The notes beneath the pieces are model-generated. The model did no database searches and was not told the DNA's origin. It saw only the letters and a program-made list of their open reading frames with translations. Shown here in pieces: positions 51,334 to 58,681 of a stretch of 62,600 nt of DNA; within the stretch, counting starts at the first letter, position 1; each line of letters opens with the position of its first letter. This DNA is from a virus. The stretch spans positions 1-62,600 of IMG/VR virus record IMGVR_UViG_3300006793_005371, one strand, 5' to 3'. A program made the position numbers and the translations under genes.

Positions 51334-51350
51334 TTTAATTTACTCGAGTA

Positions 51351-51379
51351 AATAAAGACGCTCAGGCGTCTTTATTTTT
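51351..51379 (+). terminator. Rho-independent terminator
   Basis: AATAAAGACGC / GCGTCTTTATT, 11 bp, TCAG loop, T tail. Confidence 0.88.
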
Positions 51380-51639
51380 GACTAAAAATACCCAATAACT
51401 TAACACATCAGTTAATTATATGATAAATATCAGCGGAAGTTAGAAAAGCACTCCTTCTTCCACAAGAGGACGGTTGTTGATTGTCTAGTGTTGCCGTGGT
51501 GTGTATCCACTGTAGACTTTATTGCGAAAGTACAGCACATTATAGAGATCATACAAAAGTTAAGGAACTTTAACCCCTCAGCATAGTTCGAGAGAATATG
51601 TGAATACGGATGCTAAACTATTTAGATTCGGAGAATATA
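51380..51639 (+). ncRNA. 260-nt non-coding stretch with a late promoter; candidate RNA
   Basis: GATAAATATC at 51422-51431 opens the stretch, as at 27015. Downstream it is rich in short inverted repeats (for example GTTAAG-gaa-CTTTAAC near 51559) and has no ORF until 51640. Possibly a late small RNA or a long leader for the 51640 gene. Confidence 0.4.
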
Positions 51640-51825
51640 ATGTCAACCATCACAATCATACGTGAAGGTAAATCTTTAATTCAACGTACTGTAAACGCGA
51701 TGTCTACATTCAAGGACAGATACTGTCCAGATGGTAGAACATGTGAAGACTTGGCTACATTAGGTAGTCTCGCCTTCATCGGTTGGTTTATGTACATTGC
51801 TTTAAAACCACTAAGTGGGTTGTAG
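51640..51825 (+). CDS. Small membrane protein
   Basis: 61 residues from ATG 51640 (CGGAG 9 nt upstream; frame open to 51610). Amphipathic basic N-half (REGKSLIQRTVNAM), CPDGRTC, then one membrane segment (ATLGSLAFIGWFMYIAL). Terminator follows. Unknown; holin-like size. Confidence 0.55.
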   Translation: MSTITIIREGKSLIQRTVNAMSTFKDRYCPDGRTCEDLATLGSLAFIGWFMYIALKPLSGL

Positions 51826-51848
51826 ATTTACTAACACTTCAAACAATT

Positions 51849-51873
51849 AAGGCTCACTAAGTGGGCCTTTTTT
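51849..51873 (+). terminator. Rho-independent terminator
   Basis: AGGCTCAC / GTGGGCCT stem (one G-T pair), TAA loop, T6 tail. Confidence 0.75.
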
Positions 51874-51885
51874 ATGACTCTACTA

Positions 51886-51892
51886 ATAAATA
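51886..51892 (+). promoter_or_regulatory. Late promoter element, 5 nt before ATG
   Basis: AATAAATA, then TCTAT, then the in-frame ATG at 51898 of sufE; it sits inside a longer open frame from 51874. Confidence 0.75.
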
Positions 51893-51897
51893 TCTAT

Positions 51898-52293
51898 ATG
51901 CTTGAAACCTTAGAACAAATACGTCAAACAGTAAGAGACTTTAACAGCCAGAGCCAGTTTAATGATTGGTTAATGGCAGTTGGTAAGCAGGCAGACAAAT
52001 CTAACAGCAGAGAAGTATGCGTAAATGCAAATTATGTTAGAGGTTGTACAAGCAACGTTTGGATAGCAGGAACACAAAAAGAATCCAAATGGTACTTTAA
52101 TTTTTACAGTAACACAATGTTTACTAATGGTATAGCATACATACTATGTGATACTATCGGTGGTAAAACAGTCGACCAAGTTAACCAAATAGAATACAAC
52201 GACTACAAATTTCTTGGAACTAATTTATCACTAGCAAAGAAGCAAGGCTTACAGGCAATGCTCAACCAAATAAAAAACATTGCTAATGCTTGA
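51898..52293 (+). CDS. sufE: SufE sulfur acceptor
   Basis: 131 residues from the promoter-defined start. Sulfur-transfer Cys50 in NYVRGCTSNVW matches the SufE VxGCxSxVW motif; NGIAYILCDTIGGKT covers the conserved core. Accepts persulfide from SufS (28399) and hands it to the scaffold. The gene is 22 kb from sufS but under the same promoter class. It is slightly shorter than E. coli SufE (138). Confidence 0.92.
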   Translation: MLETLEQIRQTVRDFNSQSQFNDWLMAVGKQADKSNSREVCVNANYVRGCTSNVWIAGTQKESKWYFNFYSNTMFTNGIAYILCDTIGGKTVDQVNQIEYNDYKFLGTNLSLAKKQGLQAMLNQIKNIANA

Positions 52294-52318
52294 CATTAAG
52301 CAATTTAGCATGTATAAT
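52290..52318 (+). promoter_or_regulatory. Sigma70-type promoter
   Basis: TTGACA overlapping the sufE stop, 17 nt, TATAAT, then ACGGAGATAAC and the clpP ATG at 52346. Confidence 0.8.
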
Positions 52319-52345
52319 ATGTGAAACAAAACTAACGGAGATAAC

Positions 52346-52933
52346 ATGAACTTTGTACCATATGTAATTGAGAAAACAGCACAAGGCGAGAGAAGTTACG
52401 ACATTTACAGCAGACTATTAAAAGAACGAATTGTGTTTCTTAATGGACAAGTTGATGATGGTGTATCGAACAGCATTTGTGCCCAACTATTATTTTTAGA
52501 AGCAGAAGATCAAGATGCTGATATCAGTTTTTATATTAACTCACCAGGCGGTGTAGTAACATCAGGCATGGCTATGTACGACACAATGCAATACATTAAG
52601 CCAGACGTATCAACTATTGTAATGGGACAAGCGGCTTCGATGGGAAGTCTACTAGCACAGGCAGGTGCGGCAGGCAAACGTTTCGTACTACCTAAAGCAA
52701 GAACAATGATTCACCAACCATCAGGTGGTGCTCAAGGAATGGCATCTGATATTGCTATTCAGTATGCTGAAATTGAACGTATGAAAAAAGACCTTACTGA
52801 AATTTATGTAAAGCATAATAGTAAGGGTAAAACTTATGCAGAATTTGAAGCAGGTATGGATAGAGATAATTTCTTATCAGCTCAAGAGGCTATTGATTGG
52901 GGACTGGCAGACGAGATAGTTGAGAAAAGGTAG
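52346..52933 (+). CDS. clpP: ClpP protease
   Basis: 195 residues with the full serine triad: Ser98 ([10 protein letters not shown]), His123 ([11 protein letters not shown]) and Asp172 ([12 protein letters not shown]). [15 protein letters not shown] precedes the nucleophile. Mature-like N-terminus with little propeptide. Would form the tetradecamer docked by ClpX, whose IGF loop is intact here. Has its own early-type promoter. The stop overlaps the next GTG. Confidence 0.95.
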   Translation: MNFVPYVIEKTAQGERSYDIYSRLLKERIVFLNGQVDDGVSNSICAQLLFLEAEDQDADISFYINSPGGVVTSGMAMYDTMQYIKPDVSTIVMGQAASMGSLLAQAGAAGKRFVLPKARTMIHQPSGGAQGMASDIAIQYAEIERMKKDLTEIYVKHNSKGKTYAEFEAGMDRDNFLSAQEAIDWGLADEIVEKR

Positions 52934-53427
52934 TGGGAGAAGTTAACCTACGTTTTAATGTATTATCACTATCAGATATTGTATCAGTATTTAAAGAATA
53001 CAAAGAACTACCTAATACCGTTGTAATAGATGGTGTTGCCAAAGACAGGCATTGGCCTAGTTTTGTAGGACATTTCTTACTAAGCAAGTTTACTGAAGAA
53101 GAATTGCAAAATGCATGGAACCAAACTAAAAAGCATCTACCACCGTGTGAGCTAGTTGAAGCAAGAGTATTAAAGTATAGTACCACTAGTCATATTCCAG
53201 CACACAAAGACCAACACGAATTCGAAGAATCAGACCTAAGTGTTATAGTACAACTAAATCATCCAGATGATTATGTAGGCGGAGAGTTGATAGTTGAAGG
53301 GCATTTAATGGAACTAAAACAAGGAGATATGGTGTATTACGATTACAATACAATGCATGGAGTACACAGAATAAAGCAAGGTAGTCGTTATGTACTTAAT
53401 TTTCGATGCAAAACGGTTAAATACTAG
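52933..53427 (+). CDS. 2OG-Fe(II) oxygenase
   Basis: 164 residues from GTG 52933 overlapping the clpP stop. HIPAHKDQHE (His91, Asp93), YNTMHGVHRI (His142 or His145) and GSRYVLNFR (Arg152) give the prolyl-4-hydroxylase-like triad and 2OG arginine. Target unknown. Translationally coupled to clpP. The A-type carrier promoter lies in its 3' end. Confidence 0.8.
   Translation: MGEVNLRFNVLSLSDIVSVFKEYKELPNTVVIDGVAKDRHWPSFVGHFLLSKFTEEELQNAWNQTKKHLPPCELVEARVLKYSTTSHIPAHKDQHEFEESDLSVIVQLNHPDDYVGGELIVEGHLMELKQGDMVYYDYNTMHGVHRIKQGSRYVLNFRCKTVKY
53417..53423 (+). promoter_or_regulatory. Late promoter-like element (TTAAATA), 5 nt before ATG
   Basis: GTTAAATA, then CTAGT, then the ATG at 53429, the same CTAGT spacer as at the deformylase gene. 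Confidence 0.6.
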
Positions 53428-53428
53428 T

Positions 53429-53788
53429 ATGCAAACATTCGATCCAAAAAAAGAACTTATAACCATAACGCCGAGTGCTCAGGTTCACTTCAAACAAGTA
53501 GCAGAAGAGAGCAATGTACACGGCATTCGATTAAAACTAACAGGAGGAGGTTGCGCCGGATTTGCTTACGAATGGGAAATGGTAGAGGATACATCATCAG
53601 TAAGATTAGATGAATTTACTATAGCATTCGAAGGATGGAGTTTTTACTTAGATAACATGAGTAAACCTTATCTTATAGGCAGTACTGTAGACAAGAAAAC
53701 TAGTATAGCAGGTAACATGATTGAGATATCATCGCCACTTGCTGAAAGTACTTGTGGATGTGGTGAGAGCGTAACGTTTAATATATAA
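53429..53788 (+). CDS. erpA: A-type Fe-S carrier (IscA/ErpA/HesB)
   Basis: 119 residues from the promoter-defined ATG at 53429 (the open frame from 53390 adds 13 residues of the upstream gene). Three cluster Cys are present: Cys42 (GGGCAGFAY) and Cys109/Cys111 (STCGCGES). It takes clusters from a scaffold such as IscU and passes them to apoproteins. ErpA, IscA and SufA cannot be told apart from this sequence; the symbol is provisional. Overlaps the next gene by 1 nt. Confidence 0.9.
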   Translation: MQTFDPKKELITITPSAQVHFKQVAEESNVHGIRLKLTGGGCAGFAYEWEMVEDTSSVRLDEFTIAFEGWSFYLDNMSKPYLIGSTVDKKTSIAGNMIEISSPLAESTCGCGESVTFNI

Positions 53789-54657
53789 TGGAAGTAGACT
53801 ACAGTTTCTTAGAATACACATACGATCCTGCGACTATGCCTATAAACATGGTAGAGGATCAACTAACAAAACTTGGCTTTGCTAAACGCACAAGGAACAG
53901 CACAGGTGCTGTTACTGTATGGACACAGAATCTATGTATACTAATAATAAAGTCTGTAAGCAATCCTGAAAAAGTAGGAATTAGTGGTATTGGTTTTATC
54001 TGTAGCAAGGACGTAATACAACGTATTGGTGCTAAACCTGATCCAGATGATACTGGTATGTATATTAAAACTACTCCAGCAGGACCAAATGTAGGGTTGC
54101 GTACATTGTTAATGCCTGAAGAAGAGTTTGGTGAGTTACAACGCTCTCTACATCAACTCGAAAAGACTAAAAGTCCAGGCAACGAACAAGGACTAAATTA
54201 TGTAAGCGGTATTATTTACAATAGTATCGACGCAAGAATGAGAGACTTTTACCAAGAGATTGGATTTAAGTTTACAAAGACAGGTGATAGATACTACACA
54301 TTTTTAAGTGCTAATAATAGATTTAGCATACTAATGGACACACAGACCTCAGACGGTAATGTACCTTCAATTATTTGTGACACTGATGACGTGTTCACAA
54401 CCACAGCAAACTATGTGTCAAACGGTGTAGTACTTAGAAAATTTGATAACGATAAAGATCTAGACTTTGGCGAGTTGAATCATAAGATTAGAGGATATAA
54501 CTGTAATGCAGTAGGCAACGAAAACAGTTATACTATCGAGAATCTTATTCCAAATGCGGCTCCCAACTTAGATATTATCTTTAGACAGCGAAAGCAATAT
54601 CTAAATATATCAGAAACAACATTGGATACATATTATGCAGACAACCAAACGCAGTAA
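53788..54657 (+). CDS. VOC-fold protein, HPPD-like
   Basis: 289 residues with two similar halves. First: FLEYTYDPATMPINMVEDQLTKLGF written over residues about 7-31; second: GIIYNSIDARMRDFYQEIGF (about 142-161) then TFLSANNRFSIL. This is the paired beta-alpha-beta pattern of vicinal oxygen chelate proteins, closest in wording to 4-hydroxyphenylpyruvate dioxygenase. Conserved His/Glu metal ligands are not obvious, so it may not be a dioxygenase. Starts on the stop of the A-type carrier. Confidence 0.5.
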   Translation: MEVDYSFLEYTYDPATMPINMVEDQLTKLGFAKRTRNSTGAVTVWTQNLCILIIKSVSNPEKVGISGIGFICSKDVIQRIGAKPDPDDTGMYIKTTPAGPNVGLRTLLMPEEEFGELQRSLHQLEKTKSPGNEQGLNYVSGIIYNSIDARMRDFYQEIGFKFTKTGDRYYTFLSANNRFSILMDTQTSDGNVPSIICDTDDVFTTTANYVSNGVVLRKFDNDKDLDFGELNHKIRGYNCNAVGNENSYTIENLIPNAAPNLDIIFRQRKQYLNISETTLDTYYADNQTQ

Positions 54658-54961
54658 TACATACCAAGAAATTTTTGGCGATGATAGAATGCTTGAAGCA
54701 TTTGGTACTCTTCGTCCTTCAGTCTCTGAACGTACTGCATACTTTTTTGAAAGTTGGATGGATTGGAGACGTAATCAAGTAAAATTAAAACCAAAGTTTG
54801 ACCAAGCATGTAGAAACTTGTTAAAGGAACTAGGACTTAAAGAGTTCTGGGAGTTTCAAGTCAGAGAAGGAGAAGTTAGATTCCATCGCGATGATGCTAA
54901 AGCATTCGCACTAGTTAGTGGATTAGAAAACTTCACAAGAAAGGAGAGTTCATATGTTTGA
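54635..54961 (+). CDS. Hypothetical protein
   Basis: 108 residues, mostly helical, with aromatic-rich RTAYFFESWMDWRRNQV. Overlaps the previous gene by 23 nt and the next by 8 nt. Not recognised. Confidence 0.5.
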   Translation: MQTTKRSNTYQEIFGDDRMLEAFGTLRPSVSERTAYFFESWMDWRRNQVKLKPKFDQACRNLLKELGLKEFWEFQVREGEVRFHRDDAKAFALVSGLENFTRKESSYV

Positions 54962-55271
54962 TTATTATGATTATGTTAACGGACTTCCTGAAGGCAAACT
55001 AGTTACTGAATTAGAAAAACTTCACAAACGACTATTTAAAACACAACAATCAAGCCCAGTATATCAGCAGTTACTAAACATGATTGATATGGCTCAGAGC
55101 GCCTACACAGACGCCTTATATGCACAGCGAATTAAAAAAGAGGATACTGTAATTGATATAGGCGAGACAGAACATGTTGATTACACACCCGACTATTCTA
55201 AAGATGAAATAGTAAACGCATACATAGAAGTATACACAAAGAAAAAACCTGGAGAACCTCCAGTAAGGTAA
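54954..55271 (+). CDS. Conserved hypothetical phage protein
   Basis: 105 residues: FDYYDYVNGLPEGKLVTELE then helices and an acidic linker to KKKPGEPPVR. Ribosome site AAAGGAG before the ATG. Function unknown. Confidence 0.55.
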   Translation: MFDYYDYVNGLPEGKLVTELEKLHKRLFKTQQSSPVYQQLLNMIDMAQSAYTDALYAQRIKKEDTVIDIGETEHVDYTPDYSKDEIVNAYIEVYTKKKPGEPPVR

Positions 55272-55275
55272 TATT

Positions 55276-56025
55276 ATGAGAATTGTAACACTAAACAAAA
55301 CACTTCCAATGAGAGTGTTAATGATAGACACTGATCAGAATGCAATACAAACAACAGAGTATAGACTAACGTATTCAATGACAACCAAACTAAATCCTGA
55401 AGCAGTAGATCCTCATTTAGAAGCCACTAAAGCACAAAATAAAAGTTATGCTAAAGTTAACATGTTTGTAGAGCAAGTATTAGATCACAGTTTTTTAGCA
55501 GAGATAGGCAATCCAGATGTTAACTTGTTAGAGAAATACAATAACAATATTATAATTGTTCCAGACCTTAGCGAAACAACATTCCTAGCGGCATTGCATT
55601 GTAAACTTAACAGCATTGTTGATAATAATACATTAGTTGATAAAGTCACTTTAGCAGACACTGATCAACAACTAACATACACATACGAAATCCACGAGAT
55701 GGAAGATGACACATGGATTGAATTGCCAAGTCACGAAGAGTGGTTGCCAGAAAACAGTTATTGGGATACCAGTTGGTGGTTTAGATATGACATTAGTACA
55801 TATGATGGAATGGCTAAAGATAGTGAGGACAGAGATTCGTGGCGCCAAACAATGCAGGACAATGGTGGTGATGAAATCAATAAAGAAGCACTAGATTACA
55901 TTGACACAACATTTGAAAAAATGTTTAACGAAACTATAGAAGGTGCAGGTGAAGTAATTGACCTAGAAGAATTAAGAGTTTCTAAAACAAATAAGAAAAA
56001 GGGTTGGACACCCAAGTTAGTATGA
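55276..56025 (+). CDS. Conserved hypothetical protein
   Basis: 249 residues, acidic, with YDISTYDGMAKDSEDRDSW and a basic last stretch (KTNKKKGWTPKL). Strand-rich first half (ALHCKLNSIVDN). No recognised motif. Overlaps a tiny ORF at its end by 4 nt. Confidence 0.55.
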   Translation: MRIVTLNKTLPMRVLMIDTDQNAIQTTEYRLTYSMTTKLNPEAVDPHLEATKAQNKSYAKVNMFVEQVLDHSFLAEIGNPDVNLLEKYNNNIIIVPDLSETTFLAALHCKLNSIVDNNTLVDKVTLADTDQQLTYTYEIHEMEDDTWIELPSHEEWLPENSYWDTSWWFRYDISTYDGMAKDSEDRDSWRQTMQDNGGDEINKEALDYIDTTFEKMFNETIEGAGEVIDLEELRVSKTNKKKGWTPKLV

Positions 56026-56105
56026 AAAAAATAACAAGGCGAGATATAGAGTTTTGGACAATCATGGGAATAGCAATAGCATTTCTATTGTATGTTACTT
56101 GGTAG
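56022..56105 (+). CDS. Tiny single-span membrane peptide
   Basis: 27 residues: KKITRRDIEFW then a membrane segment (IMGIAIAFLLYVTW). ATGA overlap with the previous stop. Weak support beyond packing. Confidence 0.4.
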   Translation: MKKITRRDIEFWTIMGIAIAFLLYVTW

Positions 56106-56112
56106 AAAAAGG

Positions 56113-56141
56113 TTGACATTTGTTATATAGTATTATATAAT
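56113..56141 (+). promoter_or_regulatory. Sigma70-type promoter close to ATG
   Basis: TTGACA, 17 nt, TATAAT; the ATG at 56149 is 7 nt after the -10 box, so the transcript would start at or next to the ATG. Confidence 0.75.
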
Positions 56142-56148
56142 AACGATT

Positions 56149-56619
56149 ATGGATATACAAAACACAGAAACTACAGGCATAGAATTACTGTATAGAAATA
56201 AATCTCTAGTAAATGTGCCATTCGAAGATAGTGTTGTTGCAGAATATAACGACTCTGCTTATGAACTTGATTTAGAAGAGTTAGTAAGCAAAGGTAACTG
56301 GAGCAAGGACTTTAACATACCAGCAAAGTACAAAGAAATTGATGTTGCTGAGTATATTCGTAGACTAATACCAACATCAGGACAAGATGTAAACATCATA
56401 ACCGCTAGAGTAGAGATGGAATTAGCAGAATTTGAGGCCAGGAAGTTATTTCCTGTGTTACAGTTGTTGATATATATAATTGACACTATGCGTAAAAACA
56501 GCCTTGTTTGGGGTGTTGGAAGAGGAAGTAGTGTTGCTAGTTATATACTGTATTTACTGGGTATTCATAAGGTAGATTCGGTTAAATATAAGTTAGATAT
56601 AAAAGAATTTTTAAAATGA
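56149..56619 (+). CDS. DNA polymerase III alpha-like fragment protein
   Basis: 156 residues. The C-terminal 40 residues, VWGVGRGSSVASYILYLLGI then HKVDSVKYKLDIKEFL, match the start of the Pol III alpha palm (GxGRGSAAGSLVAYLLGIxxVDPLKYxLLFERFLN). The rest of the polymerase (catalytic Asp residues, fingers, PHP) is absent. The gene is complete, with its own promoter, so this is a domain-sized protein rather than a truncation artefact. Possible interference with the host replicase is inference. Confidence 0.6.
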   Translation: MDIQNTETTGIELLYRNKSLVNVPFEDSVVAEYNDSAYELDLEELVSKGNWSKDFNIPAKYKEIDVAEYIRRLIPTSGQDVNIITARVEMELAEFEARKLFPVLQLLIYIIDTMRKNSLVWGVGRGSSVASYILYLLGIHKVDSVKYKLDIKEFLK

Positions 56620-56626
56620 GGAAAAC

Positions 56627-57172
56627 ATGGTGATAAGAAAAAGCAATAGGGGACAGTCAATTGATATGGAAGCCTTAATTGCGGCTAACAAAGAGTCCCC
56701 AGCAGTCGGTAACATGAAAGTTAATGCCGGCGGTGATGTTGTGGGCAAAGGCGGCGAGATAGTTCAAGCCAACGAAGATCGTGTTAGAGCATATTACCAA
56801 GAAAATCCTTCGAGTAGTACATCTCAAGTAAGTTTAAAAGGCGACATGCCTGGAGTAAAAGCAGAACCAGATGCGGCAAATCCATTAGAACCTAAAACAG
56901 CAAAAACGGCAAAAGAAAATAAAAGAACTGCACCAAAAGAACCTTCAGTATTAGATACTGTAGAAGAAGTGTTGGAAGATAAAATTGAAGCAGTAACCGA
57001 GCCTGAAGAATTTGACGAGCCTGAACATGTTGATATCGGAAAGCAAAAATTAGGAACAGCAGATGTTGAGGACGACAATCAACCATTAGGTTGGAGAGAA
57101 GTTGAACAGCCAAACGGCGACATAGAAATGGTACCATACTACACAGAGGATGAAAAGGATGGCAAAAACTAG
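56627..57172 (+). CDS. Conserved acidic phage protein
   Basis: 181 residues starting IRKSNRGQSIDMEALIAANK, a start seen in T4-like marine phage hypotheticals, then an acidic linker-like middle and QPLGWREVEQPNGDIEMVPYY. Ribosome site TGAGGAAAAC. Probably disordered in the middle. Function unknown. Confidence 0.6.
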   Translation: MVIRKSNRGQSIDMEALIAANKESPAVGNMKVNAGGDVVGKGGEIVQANEDRVRAYYQENPSSSTSQVSLKGDMPGVKAEPDAANPLEPKTAKTAKENKRTAPKEPSVLDTVEEVLEDKIEAVTEPEEFDEPEHVDIGKQKLGTADVEDDNQPLGWREVEQPNGDIEMVPYYTEDEKDGKN

Positions 57173-57479
57173 TACTACAACTACTACTATCAGTCCCACT
57201 ACTATTACACTTGATTGTGATTCATCAATAGTTAACACATCGTATAGTCTTGACAACATTGTTGATTGGCAAGACAACATTACTATATCTACAGATTCTA
57301 CAATTTCTGGATTTGATGAAACTCCTATCGAAAGTCTCACACTAGGCAAAGTAAAACTAACAGAAGAAAAACTTGAAAAACTTGATGCATTACTAGATAT
57401 TTTAGAAGGTGCAGAAGGTGGCGAATTAAAAGCAATGTTAGAAACACAAATATTATTAAACAAGGTAAGAAATGGTTAA
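57159..57479 (+). CDS. Hypothetical Thr-rich protein
   Basis: 106 residues from ATG 57159 (AAAGG upstream; frame open to 57150). First 30 residues are Thr/Ser-rich (STTTTTISPTTITL); the second half is helical (KVKLTEEKLEKLDALLDILE). Overlaps both neighbours. Not recognised. Confidence 0.5.
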   Translation: MAKTSTTTTTISPTTITLDCDSSIVNTSYSLDNIVDWQDNITISTDSTISGFDETPIESLTLGKVKLTEEKLEKLDALLDILEGAEGGELKAMLETQILLNKVRNG

Positions 57480-57852
57480 ACTAAGAGCAATCAGAGATAC
57501 AATACTAGCAATAAACGGAGACTTCGAAGACCACGTAACTGAGTCCGGTATTATTGTAAAGTCTACAGCAGGAAAAAATGAGGGTATTACTCCTCGTTGG
57601 TTTCAAGTACTAGAAGTAGGTGAGGATTCACAATACTTAGTCAGTGAAGGACAATGGATTTATGTAGAGTACGGCAGATGGACTGAGGCATTAGAACTTA
57701 ACGATGATCGTATTGAAGGTGGTAAAGGCAATGTTTGGAGAATAGATCCAGCAGGCTGTTTAGCAGTATCGGATGAAGCACCAGATAACACATTTCAATT
57801 TAACAAAGACACCGCATTTGACGGTGTATACAGAAACCCACTAGACTCATGA
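57472..57852 (+). CDS. GroES/gp31-like co-chaperonin
   Basis: 126 residues. IRDTILAI at the start, SGIIVKSTAGKNEGITPRW as the mobile-loop region, FQVLEVGED, SEGQWIYVEYGRWTEAL and DPAGCLAVSDE follow the strand order of GroES, with spacing like T4 gp31. Replaces GroES on host GroEL to fold large capsid proteins. No hydrophobic IxL tripeptide can be fixed with certainty in the loop (GIIV is the candidate). Confidence 0.65.
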   Translation: MVKLRAIRDTILAINGDFEDHVTESGIIVKSTAGKNEGITPRWFQVLEVGEDSQYLVSEGQWIYVEYGRWTEALELNDDRIEGGKGNVWRIDPAGCLAVSDEAPDNTFQFNKDTAFDGVYRNPLDS

Positions 57853-58031
57853 AACTACCAACCGAAGGCAAACCTAAAACTAATCCATGGTTCAACACAT
57901 TTGGCCTCGCAGGTCTTATGTTCCTAGGAGCAGTACTATTTACAGGTGCAAGTCAATGGTTGTATCTACCAGCACTTATTTTTATACTGTTAGGTCAAGG
58001 ATTACAAATACAACAAAACAAGGAAGACTGA
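57849..58031 (+). CDS. Small two-span membrane protein
   Basis: 60 residues with two membrane segments (FGLAGLMFLGAVLFTGA; LYLPALIFILLGQGL). Overlaps both neighbours (ATGA; TGATG). Unknown. Confidence 0.55.
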   Translation: MKLPTEGKPKTNPWFNTFGLAGLMFLGAVLFTGASQWLYLPALIFILLGQGLQIQQNKED

Positions 58032-58294
58032 TGCCATACATTGAAAAGACAGGAGTTAAAACTGTAAAAGAACAATTACAACAATGGTATCATGTTATGG
58101 TTGATCCACGTATAGATGGATTCAATGGTTGGGGTTGTAAGAAGAAGTGCTACGAAGTATTATTCGAACTAGAAAAGATTATGGAGAACGCACCTGATTA
58201 CGCAGGCGAAGATGAATGGCTTGAAGAGAAAAGGCAGGAACGTGTTCAAGCAGTATTAGAAGGTAAAGGCAAGTCCATAAATTACGTTCCATAG
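58031..58294 (+). CDS. Hypothetical helical protein
   Basis: 87 residues from ATG 58031 (TGATG with the previous stop). VDPRIDGFNGWGCKKKCYEVLFELEKI and a charged tail. Not recognised. CKKKC could be a metal or disulfide site. Confidence 0.5.
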   Translation: MPYIEKTGVKTVKEQLQQWYHVMVDPRIDGFNGWGCKKKCYEVLFELEKIMENAPDYAGEDEWLEEKRQERVQAVLEGKGKSINYVP

Positions 58295-58303
58295 GAGAGC
58301 AAC

Positions 58304-58681
58304 ATGAAAGATAGAATTATAGGATTTTTATTTGTAGCAATCATGATAAGTGGTTGTGCAAACTTTAAAGATTATGTACCAGAAGATTTTGATGGTAACG
58401 AGTATATGAAACTTGCAGAACTATCTGTGGTAGCAGATTTAAGTGAAACATGCAATGGCATGGAAATGACAAGCATGAGATTTTATAGTGCCGTACTTAT
58501 GAAGTACAGCGAAGGTACACTTAAAGAAAACATAGCAGAAATATACGCAGGAATACATGCCTTAACAGTAGAAATAAGTGAAAGAGAAAATCCTTCACCA
58601 GCATACTGTAGAATTAAAAGAGCAAACATTTCAAAGTTAGTAGATGAAGCAATGGATACATTTGGAGACAGGAAAAAATAA
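58304..58681 (+). CDS. Lipoprotein
   Basis: 125 residues with a lipoprotein signal peptide: KDR, hydrophobic IIGFLFVAIMI, lipobox SGCAN (Cys18). Two further Cys (in ETCNGMEM and AYCRIKR). Phage lipoproteins can act in lysis (Rz1) or block superinfection; the helical 100-residue domain is longer than Rz1. AGGAG ribosome site. Confidence 0.7.
   Translation: MKDRIIGFLFVAIMISGCANFKDYVPEDFDGNEYMKLAELSVVADLSETCNGMEMTSMRFYSAVLMKYSEGTLKENIAEIYAGIHALTVEISERENPSPAYCRIKRANISKLVDEAMDTFGDRKK

Noticed and set aside
51874-51897. N-terminal extension of SufE
   Set aside because: It runs through a terminator tail and the late promoter; SufE homology begins after 51898.
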